From CALGFH01 sp036003705 (lineage in GTDB: Bacteria; Actinomycetota; CALGFH01), in the NCBI GenBank assembly GCA_036003705.1, contig DASYSE010000061.1, positions 1 through 22,788 of the forward strand: 22,788 nt of DNA, in the 5' to 3' direction. The notes below the pieces were generated by a model that was given only the letters and a program-made list of their open reading frames with translations, was not told the DNA's origin and searched no databases. Every line of letters starts with the position of its first letter. Positions within the stretch are counted from its first letter, which is position 1. A program made the translations under genes and the position numbers. Shown here in pieces: positions 1-7,291 of the stretch.

Positions 1-1
1 G

Positions 2-208
2 GCGGTCGTGGATGGCGGCAACCCGTTCGGGCCGTCGAAGTCGGTGGCGACCGACGGGACGGTCAGTGACAATGCGCCCTCGGGTCTGACCGGCTACACG
101 ATCCTCCAGGCCGAGAGCGTTGGCGCAGCGGCCGAGATGGCCAAGGGCTGCCCGGTCCTCTCCAGCGGTGGCAGCGTCGAGGTCTACGAGGTCTTCCCGG
201 TCATGTAG
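2..208 (+). CDS. YCII-related domain protein, C-terminal part
   Basis: This is the last ~69 codons of a gene whose start lies before the window; the frame is open from base 2. The tail reads GYTILQAESVGAAAEMAKGC followed by PVLSSGGSVEVYEVFPVM. That fits the ending of YCII/DGPF-type small proteins: a GY-[IVF] strand, an ALARM-like helix with AKGCP, then a GGSVEV strand and a short hydrophobic end. Such proteins are ~110-130 residues with a ferredoxin-like fold and are often near ECF sigma factors; no enzymatic role can be assigned here. A GTG at base 8 is available, but it would cut the fold, so I treat the gene as partial. It converges with the ABM gene on the other strand. Confidence 0.75.
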   Translation, partial: AVVDGGNPFGPSKSVATDGTVSDNAPSGLTGYTILQAESVGAAAEMAKGCPVLSSGGSVEVYEVFPVM

Positions 209-223
209 CCGTCCTGCCCGGAG

Positions 224-544
224 TCAGGGCGGCAGACCCTTGCCACCTGCCGGCCGGACCTCGATCTGCTCGGGCATGCCCTCCAGGAGCGGCATCGCCT
301 GCTCCACGAACGGCCGCAGCTCAGGCGCCTTCAGCGCCTCGGCGTGCGCTTCCTGGCTGGTCCACAGATCGACTACCCACACGAGGTTGGCGTCATCGGT
401 GGATTCGCTGACGAGATACAGCAGACAGGCTGGATTGTCGTCGAAGAGCTTGCCCGACTCGAGCAGGATCTCCACCACCCGCTCGCGCTGGCCCGGCTTT
501 GCGGTGAGTCGGTTGAGGAGCACGTGGGTCATGCGCGGCACCAT
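224..544 (-). CDS. ABM-domain (antibiotic biosynthesis monooxygenase-like) protein
   Basis: The product is a 106-residue single-domain protein. It has the alternating strand-helix pattern of ABM dimeric alpha-beta barrels: MTHVLLNRLTAKPGQRERVV at the N-terminus, a central DDANLVWVVDLWTSQEAHAE strand/turn, and LRPFVEQAMPLLEGMPEQIE at the end. The family includes small quinone-forming monooxygenases, heme-degrading enzymes and unassigned proteins, so the substrate is unknown. The ATG at 544 has a GGAGG motif 8 nt upstream. A second ATG four codons in (MTHVLL) matches the usual family N-terminus and is also possible. There is no signal peptide or membrane segment. It is transcribed toward the YCII-like gene and ends 15 bp from it. 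Confidence 0.8.
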   Translation of the reverse strand: MVPRMTHVLLNRLTAKPGQRERVVEILLESGKLFDDNPACLLYLVSESTDDANLVWVVDLWTSQEAHAEALKAPELRPFVEQAMPLLEGMPEQIEVRPAGGKGLPP

Positions 545-615
545 ACCCTCGCCCTCCGGGACCGTCCAGGGCGCGCAGGCCGGCCCACGGGCCCACCATC
601 GGCGGCAGCCACCGA

Positions 616-915
616 TCAGGGACGCTCCGGGTCGGGAGCGGCCGGGGGCGGCGGGGCGGTGGCCGGGTCGGGGTCATAGCGGTCGTTGGTGCGGGCGCGC
701 TCGACCATGCGCTCCAGGCGGCGGATGGCCTGGAGGAGGACAGCCATCGGGACCTTGACGTGGTCGGGGACGCAGCCGGCGTGGAGCACCCGGGCGTCGT
801 TGGTCATGAACACCACCCGGTGGTCGACGGGCCGGCCGCAGATCATGCACTTGATCCGGTGATGCACCATCGTCGAGCTGGCGATGATGGTGATGCGGCC
901 TGCGTGCTGGTCCAT
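616..915 (-). CDS. Small hypothetical protein with a CxxC...HxxC zinc-finger-like core
   Basis: I do not recognise a named family. The frame is open from 960 (GTG, MAHSAYPP) to 616. I prefer the ATG at 915 (MDQHAGRI), which follows a GGGG-containing stretch; the GTG at 960 has no Shine-Dalgarno site. The core has CMIC, then about 18 residues later LHAGC, which is a CxxC/HxxC set suited to one zinc ion. A helix PMAVLLQAIRRLERMVERAR follows, then a low-complexity Pro/Ala/Asp tail. The gene sits 61 bp downstream of the dehydrogenase at 976-2067 on the same strand, so the two may be co-transcribed. It could be a small regulator or an accessory protein. Confidence 0.55.
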   Translation of the reverse strand: MDQHAGRITIIASSTMVHHRIKCMICGRPVDHRVVFMTNDARVLHAGCVPDHVKVPMAVLLQAIRRLERMVERARTNDRYDPDPATAPPPPAAPDPERP

Positions 916-975
916 CCGCGACCCCGGGTCAGGAACGGGCGGGTACGCGGAGTGTGCCACGGTTCCGCGGCGCGT

Positions 976-2067
976 TCAGGCGCGGGGGGTGGCGCCGGTG
1001 CCGGGGGACATGGCGCGCAGGTGAGCGGCCGCCGCGATCCGCTCCTCGGCGATCCGGTCGGCGACCTCGGCGGTCGGCGACCCCTCGGCCCGTGCCCGGC
1101 GGAAGATGAGCCGCAGGGCCTCGGCGATCCCCTGCAGCGAGACGGCCAGGCGCTCCGGCGGGTAGCGCAGCTCGCCGGCGCCGATCACCGCGTAGGGTGC
1201 CGCCGAGTTGATCACGTAGTCGGGCGCGTACAGGATCCCCCGGTCCAGCAGCCGCCGGCCGTCGGCCGCGGTGGCGAGCTGGTTGTTGGCTCCGCCGGCC
1301 ACGATCCGGCAGCGCAGCCGCGGGATGGTGTGCTCGTTGAGCACGCCACCGATGGCGTTAGGGCTGAACACGTCGCAGTCGACGTCGTAGAGGGCTTCCG
1401 GGTCCTCGACGGTGATGTCGAGCCGGTCGCCCAGCTCCTTGGCCCGCCCCGGGTCGAGGTCGGCGCCGACCACCACCGCACCGGCGGCGACCAGCAGCTC
1501 GGCCAGGTGCCCGCCAACCCCGCCCAGCCCCTGCACGGCGACCCGGCGCCCGGCGACGTCGGGGGTGCCGTAGACCTCGTCGAGGGCGGCGCCGATCCCG
1601 GCCAGCACCCCCCTGGCGGTGAGGGGCGTCGAGTCGCCGGTGCCTCCGAACCGCTGGTCGATCGCCCACACGTAGTCGGTCTCGCGGGCGACGTCGACCA
1701 TCTCCTGGGCCGAGGTGCCCAGGTCGGGGCCGGTGCCGAAGCGGCCGGCGAGCAGCTGCACGAACCGACCGAACGACCGCAGCAGCACCCGCTTGTCGGC
1801 GGCGCCGTCCTGCTTGAGCAGCACCGCCTTGCCGCCGCCACGCGGCATGTCGGTGAAGGCGAACTTGTAGGTCATGCCCCTCGACAGCCGCAGGGCGTCC
1901 TCGAGCGCGTCCTCCTCGGAGTCGTAGGCCCTGTACCGGGTGCCGCCACGGGCCGGGCCGAGGGCGGTGTCGTGGATGGCGATGATCGCCCGCATCCCGG
2001 TCTGCCGGTCAAAGCAGAACACCACCTGCTCGTGACCGTGCTCGGCCATCCTGTCGAAGACGCCCAC
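976..2067 (-). CDS. Leucine/phenylalanine/valine-type amino acid dehydrogenase (Glu/Leu/Phe/Val DH family)
   Basis: This cytoplasmic enzyme would oxidatively deaminate an L-amino acid to its 2-keto acid, with release of ammonia and NADH. The 363-residue length matches leucine and phenylalanine dehydrogenases. Lys68 (in MTYK), Lys80 (in GGGK) and Asp115 (in GPDLGT) fall exactly where leucine dehydrogenase has its substrate and catalytic residues. The Rossmann motif GLGGVG is at 180-185. The GTG at 2067 is preceded by AGGAGG with a 5-nt gap. Sequence alone does not separate Leu, Val and Phe as substrate. The divergent neighbour is a phenylacetate-CoA ligase, which makes an aromatic substrate worth considering, but this is inference. 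A possible -10 (TATCGT, reverse strand at 2163-2168) lies in the shared intergenic region. Confidence 0.9.
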   Translation of the reverse strand: MGVFDRMAEHGHEQVVFCFDRQTGMRAIIAIHDTALGPARGGTRYRAYDSEEDALEDALRLSRGMTYKFAFTDMPRGGGKAVLLKQDGAADKRVLLRSFGRFVQLLAGRFGTGPDLGTSAQEMVDVARETDYVWAIDQRFGGTGDSTPLTARGVLAGIGAALDEVYGTPDVAGRRVAVQGLGGVGGHLAELLVAAGAVVVGADLDPGRAKELGDRLDITVEDPEALYDVDCDVFSPNAIGGVLNEHTIPRLRCRIVAGGANNQLATAADGRRLLDRGILYAPDYVINSAAPYAVIGAGELRYPPERLAVSLQGIAEALRLIFRRARAEGSPTAEVADRIAEERIAAAAHLRAMSPGTGATPRA

Positions 2068-2252
2068 GTCGCCCTCCTGCGGTTCGCGGCTACGCGAGGC
2101 AGGGGCGGCCCGCCCAGCGTCTTTGCCGGGTCGAAGGTGGCGGGTCCCCCCGCCGTCCCCTCACGATACCCCCCGAGCGCGGGGACGGTCGGGCCGGACC
2201 CGGCCGGGTAGGATCGGGCGGCGGCACGACAGATCGCCGAGGAGGTCGAGCG

Positions 2253-3596
2253 GTGGACACGATGTGGGACCCGCGGGCCGAGCGGATGTCGGTCGACGAG
2301 CGGGCGGATCTCCAGACCAGGCGCCTGGACGACCTGCTCGGGCGGCTCCTGGACAGCAGCCGGGTGTACCGGGAGCGGCTGGCCGGCGCGGGGGTGGGGC
2401 CCGGCGCCCGGGTCGGCCTGGACGGGCTCGGCGGCCTGCCGTTCACCACCAAGCAGGACCTTTGGGACAACTACCCCTGGGGCCTGCTGGCCGTCCCCCG
2501 CGAACAGGTGCTGCGCGTCCACGGCTCCTCGGGCACGGGCGGGCGGCCGACCCTGGTCGCCTACTCCCGCGCCGACCTCGAGATCTGGGCCCAGGTCTGC
2601 GCCCGCGCCCTCGGCTGCGCCGGCGCCAGGCCGGGCAGCCTGGTCCACAACGGCTATGGATACGGGCTGTTCACCGGCGGGCTCGGCATGCACGCCGGGG
2701 CGGAGCTGATGGGCTGCACGCTGGTGCCGGTGTCCGGTGGCCAGACCCAGCGCCAGATCACCCTGCTGCGCGACCTGCGGCCCGAGGTGCTCTGCTGCAC
2801 CCCCTCGTACGCGGCCCGGCTGGGGGAGGCGCTGGGCGAGGCCGGCGTCCCCCGGGACGAGGTCTCGCTGCGGGTCGGGATCTTCGGGGCCGAGCCCTGG
2901 AGCGAGGCCATGCGGGCCCAGATCCAGGCGCTGCTGCCGCTGAAGGCGCTCGACATCTACGGCCTGTCGGAGATCATCGGGCCGGGGGTGGCCTGCGAGT
3001 GCGTCGAGGCCCAGGCCGGCCTCCACGTCAACGAGGACCACTTCCTGGTCGAGCTCATCGACCCGGGCTCCGGGCGGCCGGTCGCGCCGGGGGAGCGGGG
3101 TGAGCTGGTCTTCACCACCCTCACCAAGGAGGCGATGCCGCTGCTGCGCTACCGCACCGGCGACCTCGCCGCCCTCGACCGCTCCGCCTGCGCCTGCGGC
3201 CGGACCCTGCCCCGGATGTCGAAGGTGACCGGGCGCCGGGACGACATGCTGGTCATCAGGGGGGTGAACGTCTACCCGAGCGAGGTCGAGGCGGTGCTGT
3301 TGGCCGAGCCGGCGGTCGGGCCCCAGTACCTGCTGGTGGTGGACCGCACCGGGACCATGGCCAGGCTGGTGGTCGCCTGCGAGCTGGCCGCCGGCTGGTC
3401 GATCCGCGCCGGGACCGAGGAGGCCGAGCGCGACCGGGTCGGCGCCGAGGTCGGCGCCGCCCTGCTGGAACGCGTGGGCCTGACCACCGAGGTCCGGGTG
3501 CTGCCCGGCGGGACCATCCCACGGGTCGAGCTCGGCAAGGCGGTCCGGGTCGCCCAGCGCACCACCGGCCACGACCCGCTGCCCGGCTGGCTGTAG
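2253..3596 (+). CDS. paaK: Phenylacetate-CoA ligase
   Basis: The 447-residue protein belongs to the ANL adenylate-forming superfamily, PaaK group. It would activate phenylacetate (or a related aryl acid) with ATP and CoA to give phenylacetyl-CoA. The P-loop-like motif VHGSSGTGGRPT is at about 89-100; the usual second Thr of SSGTTG is Gly here. YGLSEIIGPGVACEC is the aryl-acid ligase A5-like region, and YRTGDLAALD follows. The GRRDDMLVIRGVNVYPSEVE hinge and the C-terminal IPRVELGKAVRV end with the lysine expected to act in adenylation. The GTG start at 2253 has GGAGG seven bases upstream. A -10-like TAGGAT lies at 2209-2214. No other paa genes are visible, so it acts alone here or serves phenylalanine or aryl-pyruvate breakdown. 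Confidence 0.92.
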   Translation: MDTMWDPRAERMSVDERADLQTRRLDDLLGRLLDSSRVYRERLAGAGVGPGARVGLDGLGGLPFTTKQDLWDNYPWGLLAVPREQVLRVHGSSGTGGRPTLVAYSRADLEIWAQVCARALGCAGARPGSLVHNGYGYGLFTGGLGMHAGAELMGCTLVPVSGGQTQRQITLLRDLRPEVLCCTPSYAARLGEALGEAGVPRDEVSLRVGIFGAEPWSEAMRAQIQALLPLKALDIYGLSEIIGPGVACECVEAQAGLHVNEDHFLVELIDPGSGRPVAPGERGELVFTTLTKEAMPLLRYRTGDLAALDRSACACGRTLPRMSKVTGRRDDMLVIRGVNVYPSEVEAVLLAEPAVGPQYLLVVDRTGTMARLVVACELAAGWSIRAGTEEAERDRVGAEVGAALLERVGLTTEVRVLPGGTIPRVELGKAVRVAQRTTGHDPLPGWL

Positions 3597-3632
3597 TCCC
3601 TGTTGATGACGGGCTGGAAGCGTCGGGGGGGT

Positions 3633-5705
3633 ATGGCAGACTCGGCAGCCGTGCACCCCAAGTTCCTCACCCATGACCTGAACCCGGCGCAACGGGAAGC
3701 GGTCGAGGCCACCAATGGGCCGCTGTGCATCCTTGCCGGAGCCGGGACCGGCAAGACCAGGGTGATCTCGCGGCGGGTCGCGTACGCGATCGCCACCGGG
3801 GTCGTCCATCCGGGCCATGTGCTGGTGGTCACCTTCACCGACAAGGCAGCCAACGAGATGCGCGAGCGTCTGGGCGCGCTCGGGTTCCCCGGGGTGCAGG
3901 CGCAGACCTTCCACGCCGCCGCCTTCCGCCAGCTCCGCTACTTCTGGGCGCGCCTCAGCGACACCCGGCTCCCCGACGTGCTCGACTCCAAGGCTCCGCT
4001 GCTCGCCCCGCTGCAGCGCAGCCTGCCCGGCGGCTACAAGTTCACCGCCATCAAGGACCTCGCCGACGAGCTGGAATGGGCCAAGGCGCGACGGCTCGAC
4101 CCGTCCACCTACCAGGCGACCGTCGAGGCGATGGGCCGGACCCCGCCGATCCCCGGTGACCTGTTCGCGGGGGTGTTCCGGCGCTACGAGCGGGCCAAGG
4201 AGCGCGCCGGACGGATCGACTTCGAGGACATGCTGGTCCGCATGCTCGAGGGGTTCGAGGGTCGCGAGGACGTCGCCGAGGAGTTCCGCGGCCAGTACCG
4301 ATGGTTCTCGGTGGACGAGTACCAGGACACCAACCCCCTGCAGCAGGCGCTGCTCGAGGCCTGGCTGGGCGAGCGACACGACCTGGCCGTGGTCGGCGAC
4401 GAGGACCAGACCATCTACACCTTCACCGGGGCGACCTCGGAGTACCTGACCGGCTTCGTCCGGCGGTTCCCGCAGGCCCGGCTGGTCCGGCTGGAGGACA
4501 ACTACCGCTCCACCCCGGAGGTGCTGGCCCTGGCCAACCGGCTGCTGGCCGGCACCCCGGGCCGGGCCGCGTCCGGGGGCAAGCGGCTGGTCGCAACCAG
4601 GTCCTCTGGGCCGGAACCGACGGTGGTCGCCTTCGAGAACGCCGAGCAGGAGGCCAAGGCCCTTGTCGGCGAGGTCGGTCGCCTGGCCGGGCTCGGGGTC
4701 GACCTGGACGAGGTGGCCGTCCTGCTCCGGACCAATGCCCAGATCCCCCCGCTCGAGGAGGCGCTGGCCGCGGCCGGCGTCCGCTACCAGGTCAGGGGGG
4801 AGCTGTTCTTCCGCCGGACCGAGGTGCTGCGCGCGCTCGGGGTCCTACGCTCGCGCACCGCCCGGGCGGCCGGCGGCGGCCTGGTCGACGCCCTGGAGGC
4901 GATCTGGTTCGAGCGGTTCGGGTTCCGCCGCGACGAGCAACCCGACGGCGAGGAGGCCCGCCAGCGCCACGCCAGCCTCGTGACCCTCCTCGGCATCGCC
5001 GAACGCCTGGAGGCCGCTCCCGGCCCCAGCTCGGACGGCGGGGCAGGCGCCGGGGCCCCGGGGCAGGAGCCGGGAGTCGCGATGGCGCAGTTCCTTGAGG
5101 AGGTTGGCCGCCGGGCGGCACAGGAGGCTGAGGGGGTCGGGGGCGGGGTGAACCTGCTCACCTACCATCGGGCCAAGGGGCTCGAGTTCGACGCGGTGCT
5201 GTCGCCGGCCCTCGAGGAAGGGCTGCTGCCGATCCGGCAGGCCAGCACGCCTGACGAGGTGGCCGAGGAGCGTCGGCTGCTGTACGTCGGGCTGACCAGG
5301 GCGAGGGTCCACCTATGGCTGTCGTGGGCGGCGAGGCGGGCCGGGCCGTCCGGTCGGGAACAGCCGCGGCGACCCTCGAGGTTCCTCGGCGACCTGGTCC
5401 CGCCGGGTGGGGCCCGGGTCCGGCCTCGGGCGGTGGCGACCGGGATGGCGCAGGTCGGCAGGGCCAGCGTCCGGGCCGACGGTCCGATGGCCGAGCAGCT
5501 GCGGGCCTGGCGGCGCAAGCGGGCCGAGGCCGACGGTGTGCCCGCCTACGTGGTGTTCAACGACCGCACCCTTGCCGCCCTGAGCGAGCGGCGCCCCCGC
5601 AGCCGGGGCGAGCTGCTGGCGGTCGAGGGCATCGGCCCCAACAAGCTCGACCGCTACGGCGACGAGCTGCTCGCCCTGCTCGCCACCGACGACTCCCGAG
5701 GCTGA
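3633..5705 (+). CDS. uvrD2: UvrD2-like superfamily 1A DNA helicase with HRDC domain
   Basis: This is an ATP-dependent 3'-5' DNA helicase/translocase of the UvrD/PcrA/Rep family. Numbering is from the ATG at 3633 (690 aa). Motif I AGAGTGKT is at 35-42, motif II VDEYQDTN near 227-234 and motif III VVGDEDQTIYTFTGA near 253-267. Motif IV has NYRST near 290. Motif V is LTYHRAKGLEFDAV and motif VI EERRLLYVGLTRAR. The last ~65 residues (VFNDRTLAALSERRP...LLAVEGIGPNKLDRYGDELL) form an HRDC domain, the layout of mycobacterial UvrD2. The four-cysteine linker known from mycobacterial UvrD2 is absent. Alternative in-frame starts are TTG 3603, ATG 3606 and GTG 3651; none has a well-spaced Shine-Dalgarno site, so the start is uncertain. 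Confidence 0.93.
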   Translation: MADSAAVHPKFLTHDLNPAQREAVEATNGPLCILAGAGTGKTRVISRRVAYAIATGVVHPGHVLVVTFTDKAANEMRERLGALGFPGVQAQTFHAAAFRQLRYFWARLSDTRLPDVLDSKAPLLAPLQRSLPGGYKFTAIKDLADELEWAKARRLDPSTYQATVEAMGRTPPIPGDLFAGVFRRYERAKERAGRIDFEDMLVRMLEGFEGREDVAEEFRGQYRWFSVDEYQDTNPLQQALLEAWLGERHDLAVVGDEDQTIYTFTGATSEYLTGFVRRFPQARLVRLEDNYRSTPEVLALANRLLAGTPGRAASGGKRLVATRSSGPEPTVVAFENAEQEAKALVGEVGRLAGLGVDLDEVAVLLRTNAQIPPLEEALAAAGVRYQVRGELFFRRTEVLRALGVLRSRTARAAGGGLVDALEAIWFERFGFRRDEQPDGEEARQRHASLVTLLGIAERLEAAPGPSSDGGAGAGAPGQEPGVAMAQFLEEVGRRAAQEAEGVGGGVNLLTYHRAKGLEFDAVLSPALEEGLLPIRQASTPDEVAEERRLLYVGLTRARVHLWLSWAARRAGPSGREQPRRPSRFLGDLVPPGGARVRPRAVATGMAQVGRASVRADGPMAEQLRAWRRKRAEADGVPAYVVFNDRTLAALSERRPRSRGELLAVEGIGPNKLDRYGDELLALLATDDSRG

Positions 5706-5706
5706 G

Positions 5707-5721
5707 TCCTGCCAGGCAGGA
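5707..5721. terminator. Short hairpin between convergent genes
   Basis: TCCTGCC and GGCAGGA form a near-perfect inverted repeat two bases after the helicase stop codon. It lies just past the end of the convergent WD40 pseudogene. The stem is only 5-7 bp and there is no T-run, so a bidirectional terminator role is tentative. Confidence 0.35.
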
Positions 5722-5723
5722 GC

Positions 5724-6235
5724 TCACCAACCCGCGTACCGGGTGTACTGGTCGGCCCTGGCCAGCAGATCGTCCAGAGGCCCGCAGGTGTCGCAAAGGG
5801 TACAGCCTGGCAGTGCCGTCGTCGCCGCCGCTGAGGATCTCGCCGTTGCGGCCGAACATCGCGCTGTTCACCGAGTCGGTGTGGCGTCGCAGGACGCCGA
5901 GCACCTGGCCGCTGCTCGCGTCCCAGACCAGGGTCGAACCGTCCGCGTCGCCGGCCACCACCCGGCGGCCGTCCGGGCTGAACGCCGCGCTCCGCAGGGC
6001 GCTCGCCTGGCCGGCCAAGCCCGGGCGACGGGTCGAGCGGCCTGATGGCCGTCCGGAAGACGAGGAAGGTGACGGCCAGCAGCAGCGCGCTGGGCAGCAG
6101 CTGGTCCGCCCGATCGCTGAGCAGGCCGATCGGCGTCAGCAGCAGGCCGATGGCGAAGACGGCGTAGGCCTCGAGGTGACGACCGTGCCGGATGTCGTCG
6201 AGGATGCTTCGCAGCATGTCGCGGCAATCTAGCAT
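5724..6235 (-). pseudogene. Frameshifted two-TM / WD40-repeat protein remnant
   Basis: Three successive frames on the reverse strand together give one plausible protein. The first frame starts at ATG 6235 or 6217 (MLRSILDDIRHGRHLEAYAV) and has two hydrophobic segments (AVFAIGLLLTPIGLL; LLPSALLLAVTFLVF). It runs to about 6030. The second frame (from about 6018) has WD40 signatures: SAAFSPDGRRVVAGDADGST, LVWDASSG, then a second repeat with SVNSAMFGRNGEILSGGDDG and TARLYP. The third frame (from about 5800) gives CDTCGPLDDLLARADQYTRY and stops at TGA 5724-5726, a typical ending of bacterial WD40 proteins. Removing one G from a GGG near 6030 and one T from the TTT near 5796 would restore a single frame. 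Two repeats are far too few for a closed propeller, so an internal deletion is likely too. Sequencing error is the alternative. Confidence 0.7.
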
Positions 6236-6389
6236 TCCCAGGACAGACCGACGATCGTTGGATGTGGATATGACAGGGTTCGAGGTGCGCTCCGGGGGTC
6301 CCTTGGTGAGCCGAGGGCGATAGGGTGGGTACGAGCGCGTTGGGTATGCCCGAGTCGAAGACCGCCGCCCGCGACGAGGAGGACGATCG

Positions 6390-6554
6390 ATGACCGACGC
6401 CGTGCCCGAGGCCGACGCCCTGGAACAGCGCCAGCCGCTGCTCGACCAGGACGCCCCGTTGCAGGTTCCCGAGATCGATGTCGAGGTCCCCGAGGAGGAC
6501 GCCTTGGAGCAGGCCATGCCGGTGCCGTTCGACGAGGACGACGCACCGCGCTGA
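6390..6554 (+). CDS. 54-residue highly acidic small protein
   Basis: This short gene starts at ATG 6390, preceded by GAGGAGGA with a 6-nt gap, and stops at TGA 6552-6554. The product has 17 Asp/Glu against two Arg, no Cys and no hydrophobic segment. The phrase DALEQ occurs twice (about residues 9-13 and 37-41), so it looks like two copies of a short unit ending in an acidic tail. Such peptides with ALEQ-type repeats occur in actinobacterial genomes, but I know of no assigned function. It ends 3 bp before the phosphoribosyltransferase start, so the two are almost certainly one transcript. It is likely intrinsically disordered and may bind a partner protein or metal; that is a guess. Confidence 0.72.
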   Translation: MTDAVPEADALEQRQPLLDQDAPLQVPEIDVEVPEEDALEQAMPVPFDEDDAPR

Positions 6555-6557
6555 GCG

Positions 6558-7268
6558 GTGGTGGTTGCCGTGCCCAGGACGCTGTTCCGCGACCGGCCCG
6601 AGGCCGGCGACGTCTTGGCCGGCCTGCTCGGGCGGTACGCCGGCCGTCCCGACGTGCTGGTGCTGGCCCTGCCCCGGGGCGGTGTCCCGGTGGCGGCCCG
6701 GGTTGCCAACGCCCTCGACGCCCCGCTCGACGTGTTCGTCGTGCGCAAGCTCGGCGTCCCCGGCCAGGAGGAGCTGGCCATGGGGGCGATCGCCACCGGC
6801 GGGGTCCGGGTCCGCAACGAGGAGGTGGTCGGCCGGCTCGGGCTGGGTGAGGAAGACCTCCGCAGGGTGGCCGAGGCGGAGGGGCGGGAGCTGGCCAGGC
6901 GCGAACGAAGCTACCGGGAGGGCCGGCCGCCGCCGGCGCTCGCCGGCCGGGTGGTGATCCTGGTCGACGACGGGCTGGCCACCGGCTCGACCATGCGGGC
7001 GGCGGTGGCCGCCGCCCGCCGGCTGGGACCGGCCCGGCTGGTGGTCGCGGTGCCGACGGCTCCGGCCTCGACCTGCCAGCGGTTGCGGGAGGAGGCCGAC
7101 GAGGTCGTCTGCGCCAGCACCCCGTGGCCGTTCCGGGCGGTCGGCAACTCCTACCGGTCATTTCCCCAGACCTCCGACCAGGAGGTCAGGGATCTGCTGC
7201 GGGCAGCCTGGACGGCCGACCGGAGGACCCAGGGGCCGGGGGCGAGCACCCCGGCGAACCAGACCTGA
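6558..7268 (+). CDS. Type I phosphoribosyltransferase-fold protein
   Basis: The 236-residue protein has the PRPP-binding signature VVILVDDGLATGSTM at about 132-146: two acidic residues followed by the TGST loop. Upstream are LALPRGGVPVA (37-47) and LDVFVVRKLGVPGQEELAMG (57-76), which resemble the stand-alone PRTase group that includes the N-terminal part of mycobacterial Rv0571c. The reaction is presumably transfer of phosphoribose between PRPP and a base, but the substrate is unknown for this group. GTG codons at 6558, 6561 and 6570 are all possible starts. The gene follows the acidic peptide gene by 3 bp and is followed 23 bp later by the baeRF gene, suggesting one operon. Confidence 0.88.
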   Translation: MVVAVPRTLFRDRPEAGDVLAGLLGRYAGRPDVLVLALPRGGVPVAARVANALDAPLDVFVVRKLGVPGQEELAMGAIATGGVRVRNEEVVGRLGLGEEDLRRVAEAEGRELARRERSYREGRPPPALAGRVVILVDDGLATGSTMRAAVAAARRLGPARLVVAVPTAPASTCQRLREEADEVVCASTPWPFRAVGNSYRSFPQTSDQEVRDLLRAAWTADRRTQGPGASTPANQT

Positions 7269-7291
7269 TCCGAGCGAGCTGAGGAGCAATC

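Noticed and set aside
760..2211. 483-codon forward open frame
   Set aside because: It mirrors the amino acid dehydrogenase, whose catalytic residues are all in place; the forward product has no recognisable motif.
1872..4379. 835-codon reverse-strand open frame
   Set aside because: It runs antisense across the dehydrogenase start, all of paaK and the helicase start, and is rich in Gly/Pro/Arg/His/Asp/Gln with no domain. Long antisense frames are expected at this GC content.
6321..6347. GGGTAC and GGGTAT resembling sigma-B-type -10 boxes before the acidic peptide gene
   Set aside because: No GTTT-like -35 lies at 14-16 bp from either hexamer, so I do not list a stress-sigma promoter.
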